Origin: Salegentibacter tibetensis
Lineage (GTDB): Bacteria > Bacteroidota > Bacteroidia > Flavobacteriales > Flavobacteriaceae
Reading direction: 5' to 3'
Length of the DNA: 64,000 nt
NCBI RefSeq assembly: GCF_020164485.1
Contig: NZ_JAIQZA010000012.1
Coordinates: forward strand, 39,133 to 103,132
Shown here: positions 36,718 through 45,483 of the stretch, piece after piece
Layout: every line of letters begins with the position of its first letter
Numbering within the stretch: position 1 is the first letter of the stretch
Position numbers and translations under genes: made by a program
The notes under the pieces: generated by a model
Told to the model about the DNA's origin: nothing
What the model saw: the letters and a program-made list of their open reading frames with translations, nothing else
Database searches by the model: none

Positions 36718-37587
36718 CTAATTCACCAATTGCTCTAAACTATATTGAATAAGACCGTCTACGGTATTCTTCGGATTTTCAGAAAAAGTTCCTGCTGCAC
36801 GATTGGCAATTACAGCATTCATTGAAATCGCATTATGGCCAAGTAGTTTTGATAAACCGTAAATGGCTGATGTTTCCATTTCAAGATTGGTAATTTTCCT
36901 GTTATTGAAAGAAAAGGAAGCCAGTTTATCGTTCATCTTATCATCCTGAAGCGCTAAACGTAAAATCCTGCCCTGTGGTCCATAAAAACCAATATTTGTA
37001 CCTGTAATGCCTTTATGAATCTCCTTAGACTCCATACGGGCAATAAGATTCTCGCTGCCATCTACTACGTAAGGTGCAGCTTTCTTCTCGAACCAGTTTA
37101 AATGTTTAATAAAAGCTTCTGCAAATTCTGAATTCTGAATATGCTCGCTATCATAGAAATGAAGTAACCCATCGAAACCAATAGCACTTTCACTAATTAA
37201 AAATGAATCTACCGGGATTTCTTCCTGAATAGAACCGGTGGTACCAATTCTAATAATATCTAAACTCGTAATTTCTTTCTTAAGCTCTTTGGTTTCAAAA
37301 TCTATATTTACCAGCGCATCCAGTTCATTTAGTACAATATCAATATTATCAGGGCCAATTCCCGTGGAAATCACGCTGATGCGTTTTCCGTTATAAAATC
37401 CGGTTTGTGTATGGAATTCCCGTTTTTTGATCTTAAATTCAATTTTATCAAAGTGTCTTGTAATTCTTTCAACACGATCGGGATCGCCAACAAAGATTAC
37501 GGTCTTAGCTAAATGTTCCGGGAGTAAATTTAAATGATAAACACTTCCATCAGTATTTTGTATAAATTCTGAAGCTTCTAATGGCAT
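36718..37587 (-). CDS. Nucleoside phosphorylase (uridine phosphorylase-like)
   Basis: Splits a nucleoside with phosphate into base and ribose 1-phosphate. In the 289 residues, FVGDPDRVERI (about 32-42) is the phosphate loop, STGIGPDNIDIVLNEL follows near 75-90, and RIGTTGSIQEEIPV near 112-125. EMETSAIYGLSKLLG near 235-249 supplies the Glu-Met-Glu ribose contacts of the NP-I family. Uridine phosphorylase is the best guess from these motifs, but a purine-specific enzyme cannot be excluded. It lies 1 base after the DUF1835 gene. Confidence 0.88.
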   Translation of the reverse strand: MPLEASEFIQNTDGSVYHLNLLPEHLAKTVIFVGDPDRVERITRHFDKIEFKIKKREFHTQTGFYNGKRISVISTGIGPDNIDIVLNELDALVNIDFETKELKKEITSLDIIRIGTTGSIQEEIPVDSFLISESAIGFDGLLHFYDSEHIQNSEFAEAFIKHLNWFEKKAAPYVVDGSENLIARMESKEIHKGITGTNIGFYGPQGRILRLALQDDKMNDKLASFSFNNRKITNLEMETSAIYGLSKLLGHNAISMNAVIANRAAGTFSENPKNTVDGLIQYSLEQLVN

Positions 37588-37588
37588 A

Positions 37589-38521
37589 TTATAGTTTTAA
37601 AACTTTATGGGAATCGGCATCGTATAAAAAATCAAAAACTCGCGCACCTCCCAGACAATCATCATTTTTAAGTTCCTGGTAAAAATTTTTATTCTGGTCT
37701 AAGGCATCCCGGCCTTTTTCGGTTAAAATTACCCGGTCTTTCTCCAAAGTATAGAAAATGGATAATTTTTGTAACACTCTTTCCATTTGAGAATCGCTAT
37801 AACCATAATAACCCTGGTATTGTAAAGCGTAGCCTAATAATTGATTTATAGAAGTAATATGCTGATTCTCGACTAATCGAAGCACATTTCGCTCCAGTGA
37901 ATTGATACCGGTTTTACTGTTTGGAAACCGCTCTATATGGGCCCTGATACAGCTTGAAAGGTATTCAAAGTTAGAAGTTTTCTTAATTTGTTGCTTTAAT
38001 TTCATAGGATCGTTACCACAATACAATTCCCAAACCAAACTTGCAATCTCCAGGTCTTCTTCCTGTAGCTGAATTTTCTTATTAAAATGATTCAATAAAT
38101 GCTTTTCCGGAAGCCTGGAAAGTGGTAAAAATTCATCTTCCCCTTTTTGACGTTTACTGCAAACCAGGTAGAAAGGAACCTCAGGTTTATGTTCACGGTA
38201 AAAACTAATGGCCGCCAGCATATTTATATGGCAAAAAAGATCGAATTCAAACCAAAGAACCACGTGATCATAATCTTTGGCTGCTTTTAGCTTCTTAAGT
38301 TGAGAAACAAATCGTTCCTGGTAATTCTCAGCAGAAATACCGTAGGTTTCTTTTAAAAATTTCGTGCGTTGTTTAATGAATTTAGAAGATCCTACTTCCT
38401 TAAAAGAAGGACCTTCGCATAGCAACTCCCGCCAAACAATAATTTGGCCGGGAAGATCGAGTTCTTCAACCTGTTCTGTTAAACTATCTCCATTTATAAT
38501 ATGCAGTGCTGAACTATTCAT
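37589..38521 (-). CDS. DUF1835 domain-containing protein
   Basis: A 310-residue soluble protein. The N-terminal region (HIINGDSLTEQVEELDLPGQIIVWRELLCEGP) is the DUF1835 signature, and VVLWFEFDLFCHINMLAAISF (about 103-123) is the conserved core. The C-terminal part (about 190-310) is helical and resembles a winged-helix pair (DUF3658-like). Function is unknown in the family. It sits in a five-gene minus-strand run: 2OG oxygenase, SUI1, DUF1835, nucleoside phosphorylase, ppk1. Confidence 0.85.
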   Translation of the reverse strand: MNSSALHIINGDSLTEQVEELDLPGQIIVWRELLCEGPSFKEVGSSKFIKQRTKFLKETYGISAENYQERFVSQLKKLKAAKDYDHVVLWFEFDLFCHINMLAAISFYREHKPEVPFYLVCSKRQKGEDEFLPLSRLPEKHLLNHFNKKIQLQEEDLEIASLVWELYCGNDPMKLKQQIKKTSNFEYLSSCIRAHIERFPNSKTGINSLERNVLRLVENQHITSINQLLGYALQYQGYYGYSDSQMERVLQKLSIFYTLEKDRVILTEKGRDALDQNKNFYQELKNDDCLGGARVFDFLYDADSHKVLKL

Positions 38522-38548
38522 AGGGGGAATTTAAAAAGTAGGTGGAGC

Positions 38549-38899
38549 TTAACCACCTACCCGTTTTACATTATAACCGTCTTTTCTAAGGAGTTCCATA
38601 ATCTTTTCCCGATCATCTCCCTGAATAATAATCTCACCATCTTTAGCTGAACCGCCAACACCGCATTTTTTCTTCAGCTTCTTGCCAAGAATCACTAAAT
38701 CATCATTAGTGCCCTGGAAACCTTTAATAATGGTTACGGTTTTTCCTCCACGACCTTTACTGCTAAAATGAGCTTCCAGCTGTTGGTCTTCGGGTGCCAA
38801 AGTTTCATTGGTTTCTTCGTGTTCGTTTCCTTCAAAATCATCATTTGTAGAAAAAACAAAACCGCCTAAGTCCTCAAGCCCCAGTTTTTTCTTTGCCAT
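38549..38899 (-). CDS. SUI1/YciH-type translation initiation factor
   Basis: A 116-residue eIF1-like protein. A variable acidic N-terminal arm (about residues 1-45) precedes the SUI1 fold. Signatures are SSKGRGGKTVTIIKGFQG (about 47-64), the KKKCGVGGSAKDGEIIIQGD basic hairpin (about 74-93) and a C-terminal LLRKDGYNVKRVGG. In bacteria YciH is thought to affect initiation fidelity or stress translation; that is family knowledge. It lies 2 bases after the 2OG oxygenase gene. Confidence 0.95.
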   Translation of the reverse strand: MAKKKLGLEDLGGFVFSTNDDFEGNEHEETNETLAPEDQQLEAHFSSKGRGGKTVTIIKGFQGTNDDLVILGKKLKKKCGVGGSAKDGEIIIQGDDREKIMELLRKDGYNVKRVGG

Positions 38900-38901
38900 A
38901 C

Positions 38902-39858
38902 TTATTTTTTTAGGAGTCCGATTTCTACCAGGCGTTGGTGTAAAAATTCGCCGGCAGTAATATCTTCGTATTGTTTTGGGTTTTCTTCATCTATACATTC
39001 TTCCAGACAATCAAGGCGCATTTCGCTTCTTGGATGCATAAAGAAAGGTATAGAATATCTTGGTTTGCTCCATTCTTCTTTTGGCGGGTTAATTACGCGA
39101 TGAATTGTAGAACGCAATTTATTGTTGGTGTGCCTTTCCAGCATATCCCCAACGTTTATCACTAACTCGTCTTCTTGTGGCACAGCGTCAATCCATTCGC
39201 CATCTTTTCGCAAGACCTGTAAACCACCGGTAGATGCTCCCATAAGCAAGGTAATAAGATTTATGTCTCCGTGAGCGCCCGCTCTTACTGCACCTTTTGG
39301 TTCTTCGGTAATTGGAGGGTAGTGGATTGGCCTTAAGATACTGTTTCCGTTACTGGCCCAGTGATCAAAATAATGCTCTTCAAGTCCTATATATAAAGCT
39401 AAGGCCCTTAATACATAAATACCGGTTTTCTCCAGCATTCGGTAGGCTTCCATTCCTACTTTATTAAAATCCTTAAGTTCAGAAACCTGAACGTTTTCGG
39501 GGTATTCTTCGGTTAGATTGGCATCTACAGCAGGTTCCTGTCCAAAATGCCAAAACTCTTTAAGATCACCTTCTTTTTTACCTTTCGCGTGTTCTTTTCC
39601 GAAGGAAATATAACCACGCTGGCCTGCCAGGCCTTCAATTTCATATTTCTTTTTCACCTCTAAAGGAAGGGCAAAAAAACTTTTTACTTCTTTATATAAA
39701 TTTTCTTCCAGCTCATTATCAAGAAAATGGTTCTTTAAAGCTACAAAACCAATCTCCTCATAAGCCTTACCAATTTCATCAACAAACTTTTGTTTTTTGT
39801 TGGGATCTTCAGAAAGAAAATCGGCAAGATCTACGCTGGGTATATTATTCATCGCCAT
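38902..39858 (-). CDS. Isopenicillin-N-synthase-like 2OG-Fe(II) dioxygenase
   Basis: The chosen start is the ATG at 39858 (MAMNNIPSVDLADF); 39888 would add an odd leader, and 39852 is also possible. The DIOX_N segment (about 5-110) contains SVDLADFLSEDPNKKQ and the GFVALKNH motif. The 2OG-FeII domain (about 165-280) provides HGDINLITLL (His-x-Asp ligands), and DMLERHTNNKLRSTIHRV provides the distal His with the following Arg context (RYSIPFF). Such enzymes hydroxylate or cyclise small molecules. The substrate is unknown. It opens the minus-strand run SUI1-DUF1835-phosphorylase. Confidence 0.87.
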   Translation of the reverse strand: MAMNNIPSVDLADFLSEDPNKKQKFVDEIGKAYEEIGFVALKNHFLDNELEENLYKEVKSFFALPLEVKKKYEIEGLAGQRGYISFGKEHAKGKKEGDLKEFWHFGQEPAVDANLTEEYPENVQVSELKDFNKVGMEAYRMLEKTGIYVLRALALYIGLEEHYFDHWASNGNSILRPIHYPPITEEPKGAVRAGAHGDINLITLLMGASTGGLQVLRKDGEWIDAVPQEDELVINVGDMLERHTNNKLRSTIHRVINPPKEEWSKPRYSIPFFMHPRSEMRLDCLEECIDEENPKQYEDITAGEFLHQRLVEIGLLKK

Positions 39859-39953
39859 AATATGCTTTGTTTTTTGTAAAATTAACACACAAAGTTAATT
39901 AAAAATACGGAGCTGCCGAGGCTTTTTATATTTCTTAGCATTTATATTTTTGG

Positions 39954-39961
39954 TTACATTT
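39954..39961 (+). promoter_or_regulatory. -7 promoter element upstream of the E1 fusion gene
   Basis: TACATTTG fits TAnnTTTG and lies 18 bases before the ATG at 39980. It overlaps the alternative start at 39950, which supports the later start. The -33 element is unclear. Confidence 0.45.
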
Positions 39962-39979
39962 GGTAAACAAACACACGTT

Positions 39980-41986
39980 ATGCAAGCAAATTTTTCAGTG
40001 GAACCCACCATAAATTTTGAAAAAGATAAACTCGGTTCTGAACATTTATTAGAACTGTATTCGTCGCTTTTAAAGCCTCGTTTAATTGAAGAAAAAATGC
40101 TTATCCTGCTTAGGCAGGGAAAAATCTCCAAATGGTTTAGCGGGATTGGGCAGGAAGCTATTTCTATAGGTGTTACCAAATCTCTTAACGCAGATGAGTA
40201 TATATTGCCAATGCACAGAAACCTGGGAGTGTTTACTTCGCGGAATGTGCCTTTAAACCGACTTTTTTCTCAGTGGCAGGGCAAACAAAACGGATTTACA
40301 AAAGGGCGCGACCGCAGTTTTCATTTTGGCACCCAGGAATATAAGATTATAGGAATGATCTCTCATCTGGGCCCACAGCTTGGCGTAGCCGATGGGATTG
40401 CCTTAGCGCATAAACTGAATAATGAAAATAAGGTAACCGCCGTCTTTACCGGGGAAGGAGGAACCAGTGAAGGCGACTTTCATGAAGCCCTTAATATTGC
40501 TTCGGTTTGGGATTTACCGGTTTTGTTTTGTATAGAAAATAACGGGTACGGACTTTCAACACCCACCAACGAACAATATCGCTGCAAAGATTTGGCCGAT
40601 CGGGCCAAAGGTTACGGAATGGAATCTTATATTATAGATGGGAATAATATTATTGAAGTGTATACCAAAGTATCAGAGATCGCTGAAAGTATAAGAGAAA
40701 ACCCAAGACCTGTTTTACTGGAATTCAAAACCTTTAGAATGCGTGGGCACGAGGAGGCCAGTGGCACCAAATATGTACCCGAAGAATTAATGCAATTCTG
40801 GGAGCAAAAAGATCCTGTAGAAAATTTCAGGAAGTTTTTGTTGGATGAAAATATCCTTTCTGAAGAGCAGGACGTTAATTTTAGAAATGAAATTAAAGCT
40901 GAAATAGATATAAACCTTAAAGAAGCGAACGAAGAAATAGCTTCTGAATTCGATGAAACTAAAGAGTTAAATGATGTTTTTCAGGAGTTTGTGTATCAGG
41001 AAGTTAATCATGAACTGAATAGCGAAAACATAAGATTTGTAGATGCTATTGCACAAGCTGTAAACCAATCTATGCAAAGGCATAATTCCCTTGTTTTAAT
41101 GGGGCAGGATATTGCGGAGTATGGCGGAGTCTTCAAAATTACCGAAGGACTTATAGAGGAATTTGGAAAAGATCGGGTTAGAAATACCCCTATTTGTGAA
41201 TCGGCTATAGTTGGAACTGCAATGGGGCTTTCCATTAATGGAATGAAAGCGATGGTAGAAATGCAATTTGGGGATTTCGTGAGTTCTGGCTTTAATCCAA
41301 TTGTGAACTACCTTGCGAAAAGCAACTATCGCTGGAATCAGAATGCCGATGTGGTAATAAGAATGCCTTGTGGAGCAGGAGTGGGAGCAGGACCATTTCA
41401 TAGCCAGACTAACGAAGCCTGGTTTACTAAGGTTCCCGGCTTGAAGGTTGTTTATCCTGCATTTCCGTACGATGCAAAAGGTTTGCTGAATACCGCATTT
41501 AACGATCCAAACCCTGTCTTATTTTTTGAACATAAAGCACTTTACCGAAGTATTCGCCAGGAAGTACCGGTAGATTACTATACCTTGCCGTTTGGAAAAG
41601 CTTCGGTATTAAAAGAAGGAGAAAAACTTACAATTATAACCTATGGCGCCGGAGTTCACTGGGCTTTGGATACTCTAAATGAAATGAAATTAGAAAATAT
41701 AGAGTTGATAGATCTTCGCAGCCTGCAACCTTTAGATAAAGAGACCATAATTAATTCGGTTAGAAAGACAGGGAAAGTCCTTATACTAACCGAAGATTCC
41801 CTTTTTGGTAGTCTGGCCTCAGAGATTTCAGCGATTATTTCAGAAGAATGTTTTGAGTTTTTAGACGCCCCGGTAATGCGGCTGGGCAGCGGTGAAACCC
41901 CAATTCCATTCGCAACAGCTCTGGAAGAAGGCTATCTTCCGAAGAAAAAATTACGGGAAAAAATTCAGCGATTAATAGACTATTAA
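39980..41986 (+). CDS. 2-oxoacid dehydrogenase E1, alpha-beta fusion
   Basis: A 668-residue fusion of both E1 subunits. The alpha part (about 25-330) shows the TPP-binding GEGGTSEGDFHEALNIASVW...ENN motif (about 158-185) and the phosphorylation-loop-like FRMRGHEEASG (about 252-262). The beta part (about 355-668) begins IRFVDAIAQAVNQSMQRH and has MGQDIAEYGG, EMQFGDFVSSGFNPIVNYLAK, and PCGAGVGAGPFHSQTNEAWF. Such fusions in Bacteroidota are annotated as 2-oxoisovalerate (branched-chain) dehydrogenase E1, giving branched acyl-CoA. The partners E2 and E3 are not in the window. A branched-chain assignment is by family. Confidence 0.93.
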   Translation: MQANFSVEPTINFEKDKLGSEHLLELYSSLLKPRLIEEKMLILLRQGKISKWFSGIGQEAISIGVTKSLNADEYILPMHRNLGVFTSRNVPLNRLFSQWQGKQNGFTKGRDRSFHFGTQEYKIIGMISHLGPQLGVADGIALAHKLNNENKVTAVFTGEGGTSEGDFHEALNIASVWDLPVLFCIENNGYGLSTPTNEQYRCKDLADRAKGYGMESYIIDGNNIIEVYTKVSEIAESIRENPRPVLLEFKTFRMRGHEEASGTKYVPEELMQFWEQKDPVENFRKFLLDENILSEEQDVNFRNEIKAEIDINLKEANEEIASEFDETKELNDVFQEFVYQEVNHELNSENIRFVDAIAQAVNQSMQRHNSLVLMGQDIAEYGGVFKITEGLIEEFGKDRVRNTPICESAIVGTAMGLSINGMKAMVEMQFGDFVSSGFNPIVNYLAKSNYRWNQNADVVIRMPCGAGVGAGPFHSQTNEAWFTKVPGLKVVYPAFPYDAKGLLNTAFNDPNPVLFFEHKALYRSIRQEVPVDYYTLPFGKASVLKEGEKLTIITYGAGVHWALDTLNEMKLENIELIDLRSLQPLDKETIINSVRKTGKVLILTEDSLFGSLASEISAIISEECFEFLDAPVMRLGSGETPIPFATALEEGYLPKKKLREKIQRLIDY

Positions 41987-42057
41987 TAATAAACGGCTAA
42001 AAAATTGCAGATTTTAAGAATCCTTAACAGTTTTGCTGTTAAAGTATTAATAATCTT

Positions 42058-42088
42058 TTGCCACAGTACTACTCCTGCTGTAATTTTG
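42058..42088 (+). promoter_or_regulatory. Full Bacteroidota promoter (TTG-N20-TAATTTTG)
   Basis: TTG 42058-42060, spacer of 20, TAATTTTG 42081-42088. The start codon of the small membrane protein (42116) is 28 bases downstream. A palindrome TTAACAG-TTTTG-CTGTTAA at 42024-42042 lies just upstream and could bind a regulator. Confidence 0.65.
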
Positions 42089-42115
42089 GTTCTAACTAAT
42101 CAAAACTCTAATATT

Positions 42116-42277
42116 ATGATACGTCTAATCGTTATTTTCCTGATCATAGCCCTGGTAGCTGCCATTTTTGGTTTTGGCGGGATTGCTGAAGGTTTCGCAG
42201 ATATTGCTAAAATAATCTTTTATATCTTTCTTGTATTACTTGTTATTTCACTAGTAAGCAGGCTTTTTAGAAGATAA
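42116..42277 (+). CDS. DUF1328-like small membrane protein
   Basis: A 53-residue hydrophobic protein, [18 protein letters not shown], with a Gly-rich turn ([15 protein letters not shown]) and a second helix ([15 protein letters not shown]) ending SRLFRR. This is the layout of YtjA/DUF1328 envelope proteins. The ATG at 42116 is selected because a promoter at 42058-42088 lies inside the longer frame that begins at 42005. Function is unknown; relatives are stress-linked in some bacteria. Confidence 0.82.
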   Translation: MIRLIVIFLIIALVAAIFGFGGIAEGFADIAKIIFYIFLVLLVISLVSRLFRR

Positions 42278-42303
42278 AAACATATAAAATTAAAGAATAA
42301 AAT

Positions 42304-42347
42304 CCAATGTATTGCGCCAGGTGATGATCGGCAAACATTGGGTTTTT
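42304..42347 (+). terminator. Hairpin terminator after the DUF1328-like gene
   Basis: CCAATGT (42304-42310) pairs with ACATTGG (42335-42341), followed by GTTTTTA. The 24-base loop is long, so strength is uncertain. Confidence 0.55.
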
Positions 42348-42367
42348 ATGTATAACCCAAATAACTA

Positions 42368-42850
42368 ATGATGAAAAAAATATTTGTACTTGGCTTTATA
42401 GCCGTGCTTTTAGCGGCCTGTGGTCCCAGTAAAACCGCAAAGGAAGCCAGAAAGACCTTTAATGGAAACTGGACACTTACCAGTGTAACCTACCCGAATA
42501 GTTCAGGTGAGTTTGATGTAACTTTATTAAATGACGCTAACGCCTCCTGCTTTGAGAATAGTAGCTGGAATTTTGTATCCAATAATAACCGTGGTGCTTA
42601 CACTGTGCAGGGTACGAATTGTAGTGGTGGCCAGCGCTACTTTATCTGGTCTATAGACGAAGAAAATACCCCGGAAGGAATCTTTGATTTTTTATTGAAA
42701 CCTACCGATGAAGATTATAAATCTACCACCGGAAACCAGGGGTTCCGTATGAATTTGAGATCACTTTCAGAAGACCAAATGGTTTGGGAGCAATCTGTAA
42801 TGCTTGAAGGTTCTCCATTTGTGATAAGAATGAATTTTTCTAAATTTTAA
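42368..42850 (+). CDS. Lipocalin-like lipoprotein
   Basis: 160 residues with a lipoprotein signal peptide: MMKKIFVLGFIAVLLAACG, lipobox LAAC at residue 19. ATG at 42371 is an equal alternative start. The mature part, NGNWTLTSVTYP...(N)NRGAYTVQGTN, has the strand-turn pattern of small lipocalin-like (META/DUF306-like) domains. The protein is predicted to sit on the inner leaflet or surface of the outer membrane. It precedes the OmpA-like lipoprotein gene by 15 bases. Confidence 0.82.
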   Translation: MMKKIFVLGFIAVLLAACGPSKTAKEARKTFNGNWTLTSVTYPNSSGEFDVTLLNDANASCFENSSWNFVSNNNRGAYTVQGTNCSGGQRYFIWSIDEENTPEGIFDFLLKPTDEDYKSTTGNQGFRMNLRSLSEDQMVWEQSVMLEGSPFVIRMNFSKF

Positions 42851-42865
42851 TTAAATTAATTTACT

Positions 42866-43564
42866 ATGAAGACTACTATAAACAGAATGTTTGCAATTCT
42901 TTTTGCAGCAACTTTACTTTTTAGTTGTGATGCCACTAAGAATGCAAGTAATAAACAAAAAGGAACCGTAATTGGTTCTACCGGTGGAGCCGTTATTGGC
43001 GGAGTTATTGGAAACAACACAGGTGATGGAAATACCGCACTTGGAGCTATTATTGGTGGAGTTGTTGGTGGTGCGGCCGGTGCAATTATCGGTAACCGTA
43101 TGGACGAACAAGCCAAGCAAATTGAGGAAGAAATTCCCGGAGCAGAAGTTGAAAGAGTTGGTGAAGGTATAAACGTAACTTTTGATGAAAGTAGCGGCGT
43201 ATATTTTGACACTGAAAAATACAATATCAACTCTAAATCACAGGCTACCTTAAATAAACTAGCCGATATTTTTAAAGAGTATCCAGATTCTAATATCCTC
43301 GTAGAAGGGCATACCGATAGTACCGGTAGTGAAACTTATAACCTTACCCTTTCTAAAAACAGAGCACAGGCCGTGACTAATTATTTAACGAGCCAGGGTC
43401 TTAGCAATGGCAGGTTTGACACAAAATGGTATGGTGAATCCCAGCCAAAATTTGATAACGAAACTGCTGAAGGCCGTGCAAAAAACCGAAGGGTAGAGCT
43501 GGCAATTGTAGCTAGTGAGGAATTAAAAGAGGAAGCAAAGAAAAAAGCTGAGCAACAGAATTAA
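42866..43564 (+). CDS. OmpA-family lipoprotein with glycine zipper
   Basis: 232 residues. A lipoprotein signal peptide (MKTTINRMFAILFAATLLFSC, Cys21) is followed by a Gly-zipper stretch (GTVIGSTGGAVIGGVIG and GAIIGGVVGGAAGAIIG, about 33-75). After that comes an OmpA C-terminal peptidoglycan-binding domain (about 110-220) with ILVEGHTDSTGSETYN, LSKNRAQAVTNYL and NRRVELAI. The protein anchors the outer membrane to peptidoglycan. A strong terminator follows at 43590-43616. It is probably co-transcribed with the lipocalin-like gene. Confidence 0.93.
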   Translation: MKTTINRMFAILFAATLLFSCDATKNASNKQKGTVIGSTGGAVIGGVIGNNTGDGNTALGAIIGGVVGGAAGAIIGNRMDEQAKQIEEEIPGAEVERVGEGINVTFDESSGVYFDTEKYNINSKSQATLNKLADIFKEYPDSNILVEGHTDSTGSETYNLTLSKNRAQAVTNYLTSQGLSNGRFDTKWYGESQPKFDNETAEGRAKNRRVELAIVASEELKEEAKKKAEQQN

Positions 43565-43589
43565 TTTTTTACAACTCAAACAATTATTA

Positions 43590-43616
43590 AATCCCGGAAA
43601 ATTCCGGGATTTTTTT
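43590..43616 (+). terminator. Rho-independent terminator
   Basis: AAATCCCGGAA and TTCCGGGATTT form an almost perfect stem with a very small loop, followed by T7. It separates the OmpA gene from the polyketide block. Confidence 0.85.
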
Positions 43617-43639
43617 ATGCTTTTATTTATCTTCAAGCA

Positions 43640-44767
43640 ATGGCAGGTTTCGAAATAATAATTGTGGGTGGTGGCCTGGCAGGATTATCTGCTGCTATTC
43701 ACCTTTCCCGGGAAGGAAAGCAGGTTCTGTTAATTGAAAAAAAGGCCTATCCCAGGCATAAAGTCTGTGGAGAATATCTTTCTAACGAAGTGCTTCCTTA
43801 TTTTAATTCCCTGGATATAGATCTTGAAAATGACTTAAAACCCGTCCAAATTCAAAACCTGCTTTATAGTACCCAGAATGCAAAATCGATCGAAACGCCG
43901 CTAAAATTGGGCGGAATGGGATTAAGTCGGTATGCTTTGGATAATTTTCTATTGAATAATGCTGAAAAAAACGGTGCTGAAACCTTACTGGATTCAGTTG
44001 AAAATATTCATTTTGAAAATAATGAATTCACGGTGAAACTTTCTTCAGGAAAAGAATTTGAGGCACCTGTAGTTTTAGGCGCTTTTGGTAAACGATCTAA
44101 TCTGGATAAAAACCTGGAGCGGGAATTTATTCAGGAGAAGTCTTCCTGGCTTGCTGTAAAAGGACATTATGAGGATGCCGGGTTTCCGGAAAATTTAGTG
44201 GCCCTACACAATTTTGAAGGAGGTTATTGTGGTTTATCAAAAACAGAAACCGGGGTAGTGAATGCTTGCTTTATGGTGTCCTATAAAAGTTTTAAAAAGT
44301 ATAAAAATACCGAAGACTTTAAAGAGAAAGTATTATTTCAAAACGCCTATTTAAGAGGTTTTTTTAAAAATGCCAAACCGATTTTTAAAAAAGAACTGAG
44401 TATTGCGCAAATCTCCTTTCAGGAAAAATCAATAATTAATAATCATATTTTAATGCTTGGAGATGCGGCCGGGTTAATCCACCCACTTTGCGGCAATGGC
44501 ATGGCAATGGCAATTCATTCGGGAAAAATTGCTTCGGAAGCTGTTTTAAGTAATTTCACAGGGAATAAATTAGATCGGGAAAATCTCGAAAATCAATATC
44601 GACAAAACTGGAATTCCCATTTTAGAAACAGACTAAAAACGGGACGAATACTTCAAAAGATACTTATAAATCCTTTTTTGGCTTCAACTTCACAGAATCT
44701 GGTTAAAAAATTTCCGTACTTGTTAGAGAAAATTATCAGTAAAACCCACGGGCAGCCAATAGTATGA
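43640..44767 (+). CDS. FAD-dependent oxidoreductase (UbiH/geranylgeranyl-reductase-like)
   Basis: First gene of the polyketide block. 375 residues with the dinucleotide fold GGGLAGLSAAIHLSREG (about 9-25), a KVCGEYLS segment after an Arg/His-containing loop (about 38-49) and a GD motif MLGDAAGLIHPLCGNGMAMAI (about 272-292). Class A flavin monooxygenases and prenyl/halogenase-like flavoproteins share these. By analogy with SrsC, the flavoprotein hydroxylase of a Streptomyces type III PKS operon, it may hydroxylate the phenolic product. That role is an inference. Its TGA overlaps the next ATG. Confidence 0.88.
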   Translation: MAGFEIIIVGGGLAGLSAAIHLSREGKQVLLIEKKAYPRHKVCGEYLSNEVLPYFNSLDIDLENDLKPVQIQNLLYSTQNAKSIETPLKLGGMGLSRYALDNFLLNNAEKNGAETLLDSVENIHFENNEFTVKLSSGKEFEAPVVLGAFGKRSNLDKNLEREFIQEKSSWLAVKGHYEDAGFPENLVALHNFEGGYCGLSKTETGVVNACFMVSYKSFKKYKNTEDFKEKVLFQNAYLRGFFKNAKPIFKKELSIAQISFQEKSIINNHILMLGDAAGLIHPLCGNGMAMAIHSGKIASEAVLSNFTGNKLDRENLENQYRQNWNSHFRNRLKTGRILQKILINPFLASTSQNLVKKFPYLLEKIISKTHGQPIV

Positions 44768-45483
44768 GCATAGATACCTCAAAGAGAACAAGTGAAGTCG
44801 AAATTATGGACGATTTTGACCTTCAGGGAAATGAACTGGATCAAACCCTGCGCGATCTGGATAATATCAATAAATGGTTGGGGGGGAATAAAATTACCCT
44901 GGAGGGAGTAAAAAATATAGTTTTAAAGCAAACTAACACACAGGAGATTCATATTACCGATGTTGGTTGTGGTAACGGAGCTGTACTTCGGGAAATTGCC
45001 AGATGGGGTAGAAAGAATAAATATAACTTAAAACTTGCCGGGATTGATGCCAACACGCACGCTATTGGCATTGCGGAGAAAATGTCAATCGGCTTTCCGG
45101 AAATCGAATTTTTAGCATTAGATATTTTTAGTGAAGAATTTAAGAATTTCCACTGTGATATTATATTGTGTACCTTAACGCTCCATCACTTTAAAAACGG
45201 AGAGATTTTAGAATTACTAAACCTATTTAGCCAACAATCCAGGTTGGGAGTGGTTATAAACGATTTGCATCGTTCAAAGCTGGCGTACAGGCTTTTTCAG
45301 GTTTTTTGTTCGGTTTTCATCAGGAATGAAATTGCCAGAAAAGACGGTTTGATATCTATTTTACGCGGATTTAAAAAGGAGGAGTTAAAGAATTTTGCCG
45401 GGAAAATTCCGCAGGCCAATCATAAAATTACCTGGAAGTGGGCTTTTCGCTACCGGTGGATTATTCAGAAAGAAAAAATATGA
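44764..45483 (+). CDS. SAM-dependent methyltransferase
   Basis: 239 residues with the class I motif I DVGCGNGAVLREIARWG (about 66-82), motif post-I LKLAGIDANTHAIGIA (about 91-106) and ILCTLTLHHF (about 137-146), which suits small-molecule O- or C-methyltransferases. It starts ATGA-overlapped with the flavoprotein gene and ends ATGA-overlapped with the type III PKS gene. Hence it most probably methylates the polyketide product. The SrsB/BpsB methyltransferases of other type III PKS operons are membrane-type, so this one is an unrelated replacement. Confidence 0.88.
   Translation: MSIDTSKRTSEVEIMDDFDLQGNELDQTLRDLDNINKWLGGNKITLEGVKNIVLKQTNTQEIHITDVGCGNGAVLREIARWGRKNKYNLKLAGIDANTHAIGIAEKMSIGFPEIEFLALDIFSEEFKNFHCDIILCTLTLHHFKNGEILELLNLFSQQSRLGVVINDLHRSKLAYRLFQVFCSVFIRNEIARKDGLISILRGFKKEELKNFAGKIPQANHKITWKWAFRYRWIIQKEKI

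Noticed and set aside
42005..42115. N-terminal extension of the DUF1328-like gene
   Set aside because: A full promoter lies inside (42058-42088), so translation must start at 42116.
42966..43100. Gly-rich repeat in the OmpA lipoprotein as a DNA repeat element
   Set aside because: It encodes a glycine zipper in frame, normal for this lipoprotein family, and is not an independent repeat.
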